Part shown: positions 1 to 8,889 of the stretch, piece by piece | Layout of the letters: every line of letters starts with the position of its first letter | Position numbering within the stretch: position 1 is the first letter of the stretch | Source: an uncultured Microcaldota archaeon | GTDB lineage: Archaea > Micrarchaeota > Micrarchaeia > Anstonellales > Bilamarchaeaceae | Assembly (NCBI GenBank): GCA_903835325.1 | Contig: CAILMU010000219.1 | Span: 1 to 33,787, forward strand | Reading direction: 5' to 3' | Length of the DNA: 33,787 nucleotides | Position numbers and translations under genes: made by a program | Notes under the pieces: model-generated | Database searches by the model: none | What the model was told of the DNA's origin: nothing | What the model saw: the letters and a program-made list of their open reading frames with translations, nothing else

Positions 1-242
1 CCGCCATTTTTCAGCAGGATTTCACCCACCTTTTCGCGGCCCGCCTCCATCGAAAACCCGTAGCCTTCGGAATACGTGACCAGCGTCCCGCCGCTGAAAT
101 TCGCCCCACAGAACCTTTCGGCCATCGCTATCTGGTCCGCAGTCCTGGGCTTCGTTTGCAGGGGTTGAAGCAGGAATACGGCCTTCCCATCGCTCTTGAA
201 GCCAACGAGCCGTTCCTCCCCGAATTTTCCAATAGGGTTCAT
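1..242 (-). CDS. Hypothetical protein, C-terminally truncated by window edge
   Basis: Reverse strand open from ATG at 242 to the window edge: MNPIGKFGEERLVGFKSDGKAVFLLQPLQTKPRTADQIAMAERFCGANFSGGTLVTYSEGYGFSMEAGREKVGEILLKNGG. No family recognised. Confidence 0.55.
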   Translation of the reverse strand, partial: MNPIGKFGEERLVGFKSDGKAVFLLQPLQTKPRTADQIAMAERFCGANFSGGTLVTYSEGYGFSMEAGREKVGEILLKNG

Positions 243-263
243 GATAAAACCTGTGTTATTGTC

Positions 264-986
264 TCACAAGCGAGTGCCTGCAGGCTTATCCTTCCTGTCA
301 GCTGCTTGAACGCCCGGCACAGGCCTCTTTGCGAAATCCTCCGGAAGCATTTCCCCGCTTTCCGCGCGGAGTTTCAGCGCCAAATCCGCAAGTGCGACCG
401 CCCTTCTCTCGAAAACGCCTTCACAGGAGTTTTTCTTGCTCCCAGCAAAACACTTTGCTTTCTGGTCTATGACCCTGAATGCGCCTATGGCTTCCTCCAA
501 TTTGCCCTTCTCGGCAAGTTCTGCCGCCTCCCTCAGCAAAGAGGCCAGCTCAGATCCGAGTATTTGCATTATCGATTTCCTGTCGGATTCATTTTGAGCC
601 GCACCAAGAACCTTACCGAGAACATCCCTCCCTTCCGTTTCACAAACAATCTGCTTTGCAAAATTTATGGCTTCCGTAAATTTTCCTGCCTTGGCATGGC
701 CCAGGGCCAGCACAGAGAGCTTCCAGTCATCCCTCTTTCTTTGCTCCCGGGTAGGGCCAGCTCCTGCAGATTCATTCCGATCAAAAACGCGCGTGAGTTG
801 TATCTCCCACTCATACATCACATAGGCAGCCGTTTCCAGGGTGTGCATGGCCTCCGGGAAAAGGCCTGCCCTTATCTGCTCTTCTGCGACGAAGCCCATG
901 TAATAATGCCGAGCGCCATCGGGGCAGTCTTTTCTAATGTCTGAAATCAGCTCATCAAACGCAGTTGGGATATCATCCAGTTCCAT
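264..986 (-). CDS. Hypothetical alpha-helical (TPR-like) protein
   Basis: 240-aa ORF with soluble E/K/A-rich composition and repeat-like helices (AEEQIRAGLFPEAMHTLETAAYV, GHAKAGKFTEAINFAKQIV, AELAEKGKLEEAIGAFRVI). Preferred over the antisense ORF 156-944, which has R/C/S/L-rich composition. Confidence 0.7.
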   Translation of the reverse strand: MELDDIPTAFDELISDIRKDCPDGARHYYMGFVAEEQIRAGLFPEAMHTLETAAYVMYEWEIQLTRVFDRNESAGAGPTREQRKRDDWKLSVLALGHAKAGKFTEAINFAKQIVCETEGRDVLGKVLGAAQNESDRKSIMQILGSELASLLREAAELAEKGKLEEAIGAFRVIDQKAKCFAGSKKNSCEGVFERRAVALADLALKLRAESGEMLPEDFAKRPVPGVQAADRKDKPAGTRL

Positions 987-1101
987 GTCATCACTATTGT
1001 GTTATTATTTATGTGTTAAGGTGCTTATAAATATTTGCATCATAGAATGCGCCAGATTAGAAAACAATTTTGCACGCGCGCGTTCGGAAACCCCTCCAAA
1101 A

Positions 1102-1111
1102 CCTTTAAAAA
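1102..1111 (+). promoter_or_regulatory. Candidate TATA/box A for the 16S rRNA transcript
   Basis: cctttaaaaac ~180 nt upstream of mature 16S, followed by a structured leader. Position only; not tested. Confidence 0.4.
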
Positions 1112-1191
1112 CAGATAGCCGCCTATCTATACCTTACCCATTAGTTTTAATGGGCATTTTCTATGAATGGAAACTTGTTCTTTACAAGTTC

Positions 1192-1204
1192 GACTCACGC
1201 TTCA
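1192..1204 (+). other. 5' half of predicted pre-16S processing stem
   Basis: GACTCACGCTTCA is the exact reverse complement of TGAAGCGTGAGTC at 2856-2868, flanking mature 16S. Confidence 0.7.
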
Positions 1205-1283
1205 AAGGTCAAGAAAGGGGAATAAATTGAACTAGCTTACCCGCTAGTAAAGTAATTCCTTGAAAATACAGGTACTCCAAAAT

Positions 1284-2777
<1,494 letters not shown>

Positions 2778-2778
<1 letters not shown>

Positions 2779-2810
2779 AAATATTTACGATACACACTCG
2801 TGGATATTTG
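2778..2810 (+). other. Hairpin abutting the 16S 3' end
   Basis: caaatatttacg-atacacact-cgtggatatttg forms a 12-bp stem (two G-U pairs) with a 9-nt loop. Confidence 0.55.
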
Positions 2811-2855
2811 ATGCAGACGTGTGCGAGAGAATACATTGCATGTTTTAACTCTAGA

Positions 2856-2868
2856 TGAAGCGTGAGTC
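2856..2868 (+). other. 3' half of predicted pre-16S processing stem
   Basis: TGAAGCGTGAGTC is perfectly complementary (13 nt) to 1192-1204. Confidence 0.7.
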
Positions 2869-2982
2869 TCTTTATTTTACTACAGCGCGAGCGCTGGATC
2901 CAGCTTGATGAAGCGTGGATTATCATTTTCTCGTGCATCCTCGCTGTCTCATTTTTATTCATTGCGCTACATATCTATTTGC

Positions 2983-3900
2983 ATGTCTACTAAACCCTTA
3001 GAAGTCGTGCAAGTCAAGGATTCCAAGAGGGCGGTCCATCTTGTCGCCGAGCATATCTGCGGGAGCCGGATTCGGTTCGAGAAACTTTTCGAGCGGCAGA
3101 ATATGCTGATAACGCCCCATCCCAGATATTCCACAATAAACGAATTCAAGCAGAAATTGGAACCGGATTGCTGGAATTGCCTGTCAGATAGCTATGATTA
3201 CGGCCATCGGATCCCAGTATTCACCCATTATAACGGCGGAATGCTGTCAGCGCCAAAACGCCTCGAAGAATGCCGGGAAGCGCTTGCCGGGATCGTCCCG
3301 ACCGTAGAAATGGAGACTGACGATGGAATCAAGTTCTCATTCGCCCTGAGCCAGGGTTGCCGCACCGGCTGGGGGATTATGGAAGAGCGAAAGTTCATGG
3401 ATACCAGTGCAACCCGATATGGAGGCCGACCGCGTGAATCCTCGTATTTCATCATCAATCCGTCTACCAAAGATGCCAACGATGCCCACCCGTTCGTTTT
3501 TCCCGATCCTAAAATCATCCCCGTAACCATGCGCGGGAAGTTCTCGTTCAGTTTCGGGACATCAGGAGGTAGCAGTTCTGATGAATTCTGGAAGGCGGCT
3601 CAGATGGAGCCTCTTCCGGTAAGAGGCGTTGCGTTGACGAACCGGGAAGAATCCGATGGAGTGATAACTAGAAGCGCCGATTATCTTGAATTCACTTTCA
3701 AGGCCAAAGAACAGCCCACCAGATCGGTTATCGATATGAGGTATTTCTCGCTCAACCTGGATCTGGGAGAGTTTTCCTCGGGGGTAGAGTCGTTCTTCTG
3801 GATTGACATGATAGCCAAAGACGGTTTCACGACGAGATTCATGATAGATAACGGCTTCCCGGGGCTATTATTCCCGAATCATTTCAAAACGCCGTTTTGA
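2983..3900 (+). CDS. Hypothetical protein
   Basis: ORF 2905-3900. ATG at 2983 (MSTKPLEVVQVKDSKRAV) is preferred because the upstream part overlaps the pre-16S trailer structures. No family recognised. Confidence 0.65.
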   Translation: MSTKPLEVVQVKDSKRAVHLVAEHICGSRIRFEKLFERQNMLITPHPRYSTINEFKQKLEPDCWNCLSDSYDYGHRIPVFTHYNGGMLSAPKRLEECREALAGIVPTVEMETDDGIKFSFALSQGCRTGWGIMEERKFMDTSATRYGGRPRESSYFIINPSTKDANDAHPFVFPDPKIIPVTMRGKFSFSFGTSGGSSSDEFWKAAQMEPLPVRGVALTNREESDGVITRSADYLEFTFKAKEQPTRSVIDMRYFSLNLDLGEFSSGVESFFWIDMIAKDGFTTRFMIDNGFPGLLFPNHFKTPF

Positions 3901-3932
3901 TCTAAAAATTCCAAAAAAATAGAAAAAAATTT

Positions 3933-4019
3933 TCATCCCCCGAATCCCGGTTCGACCGGTTCTTCTGGGGGTCCGAGCGGTTCGCTCGTGTCGAATCCAT
4001 CCAGCAATGGCATTTTCAT
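3933..4019 (-). CDS. 28-aa Pro/Glu/Gly-rich mini-ORF translationally coupled to the HTH gene
   Basis: ATGA overlap with the stop of 4016-4324. MKMPLLDGFDTSEPLGPPEEPVEPGFGG, followed by an A/T-rich run with poly-U on this strand. Not in the supplied track. Confidence 0.35.
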   Translation of the reverse strand: MKMPLLDGFDTSEPLGPPEEPVEPGFGG

Positions 4020-4324
4020 ATCAACAGCTCCAGGTTCGGATCCGTAAGCATCCGGTACACGCTCATGTGAGAGACGCCGACTATATCTGCGACCTGGCGC
4101 ATCGACATCTTCTCGAGGAAGTACAACCTTACCACTTCCGAGAGCCTCTGCTCATTGGCTCCCTTCCTGGGCCTGCCCTTCCTCTTCTTTGGGCTGGAGG
4201 CCGCCCTCTCCTTGAGGACGGCATCCTCCCCTTCCAGTTCATCATCCAGGCTGGAAAGGTCGTCCAGACCATCCAGCAACTCCATATCCTCTATATCGCT
4301 GCTCTCCGACATCTTTTTCACCAC
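4016..4324 (-). CDS. Small helix-turn-helix DNA-binding protein (resolvase/Hin-type HTH)
   Basis: KRKGRPRKGANEQRLSEVVRLYFLEKMSMRQVADIVGVSHMSVYRMLTDP has an AT-hook-like GRPRK followed by a resolvase-type HTH. No catalytic domain. Confidence 0.75.
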   Translation of the reverse strand: MVKKMSESSDIEDMELLDGLDDLSSLDDELEGEDAVLKERAASSPKKRKGRPRKGANEQRLSEVVRLYFLEKMSMRQVADIVGVSHMSVYRMLTDPNLELLI

Positions 4325-4480
4325 TTTTTATCGGGGCCAATGTTGACCCCCTAAGATGCAGGTTTTTGGTGAATGCCGCAAAAACACGTTATATGGCGGC
4401 GCAATCGCTCAACATATTATTTTCATGCCGGAGGAGCGTCGGGTGTCACGGGTTTTTAGCCCCCTTTTCTCTTCCAGAAC

Positions 4481-4567
4481 TCAATGCCACCTGATGGCGA
4501 AGGTGTAGTGCATCTTATAACAATTAGGCGTCGGCGTCTTTGCAATTGCGGCCGTTCTGCTTTCCAT
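4481..4567 (-). CDS. 28-aa small ORF with SD and upstream TATA
   Basis: MESRTAAIAKTPTPNCYKMHYTFAIRWH. SD ggaggtg 7 nt upstream (4575-4581 on this strand) and a TATA-like tttaaatata at ~4611-4621. Confidence 0.35.
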   Translation of the reverse strand: MESRTAAIAKTPTPNCYKMHYTFAIRWH

Positions 4568-4703
4568 AGTGCTACACCTCCATGAATTTTTAGACATGAA
4601 CGCGCAAGACTTATATTTAAAGGTATGTATCAGAAACCTCCATTCCCGAGGCGCGGAAGCATTTAAATCTATGGCAAACAAGTGATATCCATCCCAAAAT
4701 ATT

Positions 4704-5138
4704 ATGACGAAGGTGACTGTTTTGGCTGAAAAAAAGGCCCAGAAGACGGATTCGGCTCCGGCGCAAAAGAAAGAGAAACAGGCGCCATACAAGCTGACCG
4801 AGCATGTGCGCCGGCTCTGGATAAGGATACGGAACCTCTGGGGCTTCAGCAACGAAGCGTTCTACAACGCGCTCACGGATTTGAAGGACGAGGATGCCAA
4901 TCTGCTCTACGACCTGGTGAAGCTGGCGCTTTTCCGCAATAGCTGGGCCCAGATAGTCCAAGAGAACCCGGCCCTCCATACCCTGATAGGAAGCGAAGAG
5001 GATTATTTCTGCATGATAGACACATACCAGAAGCTGTCCTGGAAGCTTAACCGCAGAGAAGAGTACCCGAAAGACAAGAAGCTTGCCGTCGGCATGAAGG
5101 GAAGGATCGGGCGCCTCATGCCCGATTTCAGTCTCTAG
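4704..5138 (+). CDS. Hypothetical protein, basic N-terminus
   Basis: 144-aa ORF with good composition; upstream catttaaatc TATA-like element. No family recognised. Confidence 0.65.
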   Translation: MTKVTVLAEKKAQKTDSAPAQKKEKQAPYKLTEHVRRLWIRIRNLWGFSNEAFYNALTDLKDEDANLLYDLVKLALFRNSWAQIVQENPALHTLIGSEEDYFCMIDTYQKLSWKLNRREEYPKDKKLAVGMKGRIGRLMPDFSL

Positions 5139-5164
5139 GGTATTACGCAATAACGCGCATCGAT

Positions 5165-6877
5165 GTGATTTCTATGTCCGATCTTGGCTCTATCATCAGG
5201 AAGCATGTCCTCAAGAACGCCTTCGAGTATGGGAAGGCGAATCCAGGCTCCGTAGTCGGAAAGGTTATCGGCGAATACCCGGATGCGAAGTCGGATATGA
5301 AAACGACGATGGCGAAGATAAACAGCGAGGTCGCTTCCATCAACAAGCTTTCCAAAGCCGAGATCGAGAAAGAGATGTCGGGATTCGAATACGCGAAAAA
5401 AGAGGAAGAATCGAAGGGTATCACGGTACCTGACGCGGTTGATGGCGCGGTCATAGTGAGATATCCGCCAGAGCCTAATGGCTGGCCGCATATCGGCCAC
5501 GCGAAGGCCTTCTGCCTCTCCTCGGAGATAGCGAAAACATATCATGGGAAAATCATCCTGCGATGGGATGACACGAACCCGGAAGCCGAAAAACCAGAAT
5601 TCCTGGTTGCGATAAGGGACGGCATAAAATGGCTGGGCCTCGGATGGGATGAAGAGGTCTACTGCAGCGATTATATCCCCCAGATGTACAAGCTGTGCCA
5701 AAAGCTTCTGGCCCAGGGGGACGCGTATGTCTGCTCGTGTCCGCAGGAAGAGATAGCAAAAAGCCGTGAAAGGATGGAGCGCTGCGCCCACGGGTCGGCG
5801 ACGAGCCAAGAGAATCTTGATTCCTGGAAAAGGATGCTGGAAGGGAAGTTATCCGAAGGCGAAGCCACCGTCAGATTGACCGGGGATATGGAATCCCAGA
5901 ACACCGTCATGCGCGACCCGACCATATTCAGGATAATAACAACACCGCACTACAGGCAGGGGAAGAAATACCGGGTCTGGCCGACCTATGATTTCCAGGG
6001 TGCAGTGATGGATTCTATCCTCGGGATAACTCATCCGATACGCTCAAAGGAATATGAATTGAGGGATGAGGCATACATATTCCTTCTCGAGAAACTCAAG
6101 CTCCGCGTCCCACGCATGATTACAATCTCGCGTTTGGCTATCAAAAACGCTCCGATTTCCAAACGGCTCCTGCGCCCTTTCGTCGAGAGCGGCAAACTGA
6201 TGGGATGGAATGACCCGCGCCTTCCGACTTTGGCTGGCCTGGAGCGAAGAGGGATACTCCCGGACGCCATCCGCGCTTTCGTGCTTTCTTTCGGCATATC
6301 GAAAGTGGAGAGCGAGCCGACCTGGGAGGCATTGCTTGCCCAGAATAGGAAATTGCTTGATCCTATATCGCAGCATTACTTCTTCGTCGCTGAGCCAGCG
6401 CATCTGGAAGTCAAAGGATTGGAGAGCAAAACAATCCAGCTCAAGAAGCACCCGAAAAAGGACATGGGGATGCGGTCCATCGACGCGGATAGCATGCTCC
6501 TGATAGCCGGTTCCGATGCCAAACAACTCAAGAGTGGCGAGGTTTTCCGCCTGAAGGATCTCTGCAATGTCAAACTCGGCGTGCGCGGCGATAGACCGAA
6601 TGGCTTTTCCGGCGAAGTACTCAATGACGAGATGGTCGAGAAGAAGATACAATGGGTGAGCGAGAAAAGCTCCATCGATTGCGAAGTTTTGGTGCCGAAG
6701 GATTTGCTTGATGGAAGCGGGCATTTCGATGATAAAAGCCTCGAAATCATCAAAGGAAGATGCGAGCGCTCATGCATTGATTTGGAACAGGGGACGATAA
6801 TCCAGTTCGAGAGGTTCGGCTATTGCAGGCTGGACAAGAAATCAAAGGGCAAGCTGACATTCATCTTCAGCTGCTGA
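5165..6877 (+). CDS. gltX: Glutamate--tRNA ligase, archaeal type (class I aaRS)
   Basis: Archaeal GluRS N-terminal segment (VLKNAFEYGKANPGSVVGKVIGE), HIGH motif in YPPEPNGWPHIGHAKAF, RWDDTNP, KMSKS-equivalent ISKRLL. Confidence 0.93.
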   Translation: MISMSDLGSIIRKHVLKNAFEYGKANPGSVVGKVIGEYPDAKSDMKTTMAKINSEVASINKLSKAEIEKEMSGFEYAKKEEESKGITVPDAVDGAVIVRYPPEPNGWPHIGHAKAFCLSSEIAKTYHGKIILRWDDTNPEAEKPEFLVAIRDGIKWLGLGWDEEVYCSDYIPQMYKLCQKLLAQGDAYVCSCPQEEIAKSRERMERCAHGSATSQENLDSWKRMLEGKLSEGEATVRLTGDMESQNTVMRDPTIFRIITTPHYRQGKKYRVWPTYDFQGAVMDSILGITHPIRSKEYELRDEAYIFLLEKLKLRVPRMITISRLAIKNAPISKRLLRPFVESGKLMGWNDPRLPTLAGLERRGILPDAIRAFVLSFGISKVESEPTWEALLAQNRKLLDPISQHYFFVAEPAHLEVKGLESKTIQLKKHPKKDMGMRSIDADSMLLIAGSDAKQLKSGEVFRLKDLCNVKLGVRGDRPNGFSGEVLNDEMVEKKIQWVSEKSSIDCEVLVPKDLLDGSGHFDDKSLEIIKGRCERSCIDLEQGTIIQFERFGYCRLDKKSKGKLTFIFSC

Positions 6878-6903
6878 ACTCATATAATTTTGCGGTGGGG
6901 ATT

Positions 6904-7467
6904 ATGCTTCTAGAATCGCAGAAAAAAGAGATACTGGACTTCGCAAGGAGCCAGGTTTCCGGGAACGACGCGCTTCATCGGATGGAGCACCTGGAGGAGA
7001 CGGCCAGGGAGGCCCTCAAACTCGCCGAGGGAGAGAGCGGGGATCCGGATGTCGTTTGGGCCGCTGCCATGCTCCATGATATCTGCAAGAGCAAGAACGG
7101 GGATCATGGTGCCGAGGGATCGAAGCTCGCACGGTTATTCCTATCCTCGATCAGGATATCGAAAGACATTACCGATAAAGCCTGCGATGCGATTTATTTC
7201 CACAACAAGGATTTCACTGATGGTCCGATAGAACGGAAGATACTTTGGGACGCTGATAAGCTGCCGATCATGCGGGCGGAAGGGTTCAAGGAAAGGATGC
7301 TGCCTTATTGGACCGCGAAGCTTGGGGAGAAAGAGGGGGTCAAGAAATCGATCGAAGAGTATCATTTCTACCGGTCGCGCTTCCATACCGGGACCGCGAA
7401 GAACGAGGTCGAGGCGAATTCGACGGCCATGCAAAGATGCATAAACAACCTGCCGCATGAGGAATGA
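6904..7467 (+). CDS. HD-domain phosphohydrolase
   Basis: HRMEHLEETAREALKLAE...AAMLHDICK...HGAEGSKLA...WDADKL: typical HD-domain H..HD..D pattern. ATG at 6904 preferred over 6823, which overlaps gltX. Confidence 0.85.
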   Translation: MLLESQKKEILDFARSQVSGNDALHRMEHLEETAREALKLAEGESGDPDVVWAAAMLHDICKSKNGDHGAEGSKLARLFLSSIRISKDITDKACDAIYFHNKDFTDGPIERKILWDADKLPIMRAEGFKERMLPYWTAKLGEKEGVKKSIEEYHFYRSRFHTGTAKNEVEANSTAMQRCINNLPHEE

Positions 7468-7541
7468 TTTGAAGCCGGTATGCTGGCCCGGAACGCAATC
7501 ATAAGATATGCCGCGACAAATTACTTGGGGGGTGTGTGAGG

Positions 7542-8072
7542 ATGGACCTGGTTTATAGGAAGATTGTCGAAGCTGCAAAGGTGCCGATAATCATCGGCAT
7601 CGTCGTCCAGCTGCTGCTGCTCATCGCCTTCGCAGCCCTGACGCAGATAACCGACAAAGCAGCATCGGATCTCATCACACTCGCCATCGTCGCATTCTCC
7701 TTCATTTTCTATCTCGTCCTGTTCATCTGGAGCGGCTATCGGGCTGTAAAACAGTTCGGATATGATATCATCAGCGCTGGAGTTGTCGGCGCAGCCGCAT
7801 ATCTCGGCATCGGCATCATTACATCGCTTCTCATCATAATATTCTTCATCGTTTTCGTGATTGCCAATCTTCTCGTTTTCGGAAGGGCTGGGAATGCTGG
7901 AGGTGGCTCTAGTAGCACGATCGCAGACCTTACGGGCGGTGCGTTTGGTATCGGCCTCCTTATCCTGGTCGCCCTGGCATGCATCTTGATATACCTTTTC
8001 GAGCTTGCAATAGGCGCTTGCATAAATTTCGCGGTCGGTTGCGCTGGCGGGTGGCTTGCGAGCAGGAAATGA
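7542..8072 (+). CDS. Multi-pass membrane protein (paralog of 8171-8707)
   Basis: Hydrophobic segments throughout; YLVLFIWSGYRAVKQFGYDIISAGVVGAAAYLGIGII matches the neighbour. Confidence 0.7.
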   Translation: MDLVYRKIVEAAKVPIIIGIVVQLLLLIAFAALTQITDKAASDLITLAIVAFSFIFYLVLFIWSGYRAVKQFGYDIISAGVVGAAAYLGIGIITSLLIIIFFIVFVIANLLVFGRAGNAGGGSSSTIADLTGGAFGIGLLILVALACILIYLFELAIGACINFAVGCAGGWLASRK

Positions 8073-8170
8073 GTGACCTGCCAGTACTATCGCGAGCCTG
8101 ATGCCGAAAAACGACTTTCATTTATAAATCTTCCATGGAAAACGCATTTGTAGGTAAAAGGTGACTATCG

Positions 8171-8707
8171 ATGGAACGGTTCGAGATACGAAACATACTG
8201 GGAGCGTCTGTGCTGCCTATCATCATCAGTATTGTCCTTGTCATCATATGGGTCGGTCTCGAGGTCGCCAGCTTCCTGATAGATTCAGGTCTGCACGACA
8301 CCCTGCAACTGATATCCAATATCTACATGTACGCCATGTTCCCGATTTACCTGGTCATCTATCTTTGGGCAGGTGCCAGAGCCGTGCGCAGATACCGCCA
8401 GGACGCCATAGGCGCCGGTATCGTATCCGCGTTCTCATATATCGTATCCGGCATATTCCACCTGATAATAACCTCGATTATCGGCCTCATGGTCGTTAAA
8501 CAATTCGTCGACATCCCAGGCTTCCATTCCACCGAATCCACGCTCGCCGCATCGCTTGTCGGGGATGTGGCAGGGACCAGCGGGGTCGGCATCTCTTTCC
8601 TCTGCGGGGCAGGGATCATAATCATGGGAGCGCTCGCCAATTTCGTGGTCGGTTCTTTCGGCGGCCTGCTAGCGACCGGACGCTCGGCTGCAGGGCGCTC
8701 GAGATGA
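8171..8707 (+). CDS. Multi-pass membrane protein (paralog of 7542-8072)
   Basis: YLVIYLWAGARAVRRYRQDAIGAGIVSAFSYIVSGIF aligns with the preceding protein; similar length and layout. Confidence 0.7.
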   Translation: MERFEIRNILGASVLPIIISIVLVIIWVGLEVASFLIDSGLHDTLQLISNIYMYAMFPIYLVIYLWAGARAVRRYRQDAIGAGIVSAFSYIVSGIFHLIITSIIGLMVVKQFVDIPGFHSTESTLAASLVGDVAGTSGVGISFLCGAGIIIMGALANFVVGSFGGLLATGRSAAGRSR

Positions 8708-8889
8708 GATTTGTCAATAAAACACAAAATGTCCGAGTATCCTTCGTCGCCGCGGCATCCATTTAAATTGATTGCGAGTTAAGAAGGGATGCTCGCTAGG
8801 ATTGGCGGGGAATTGAGGCGGAAATCGCAGTTATCCTTGGCATGAAATTATTTCATCCATGCCTTGTGCATGCCGCGACGGTGAGGCAA

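Noticed and set aside
156-944. 262-aa plus-strand ORF
   Set aside because: Antisense to the better-composed 264-986 minus ORF; Cys/Arg/Leu/Ser-rich with no plausible domain.
3940-3997. GC-rich hairpins cccggttcgaccgg and cgagcg-gtt-cgctcg considered as an ncRNA or tRNA fragment
   Set aside because: Explained at least as well by the 28-aa mini-ORF codons; no tRNA architecture.
5135-5809. 224-aa minus ORF, and 6044-6724 (226 aa)
   Set aside because: Antisense shadows of gltX caused by codon bias; the sense protein has clear synthetase motifs.
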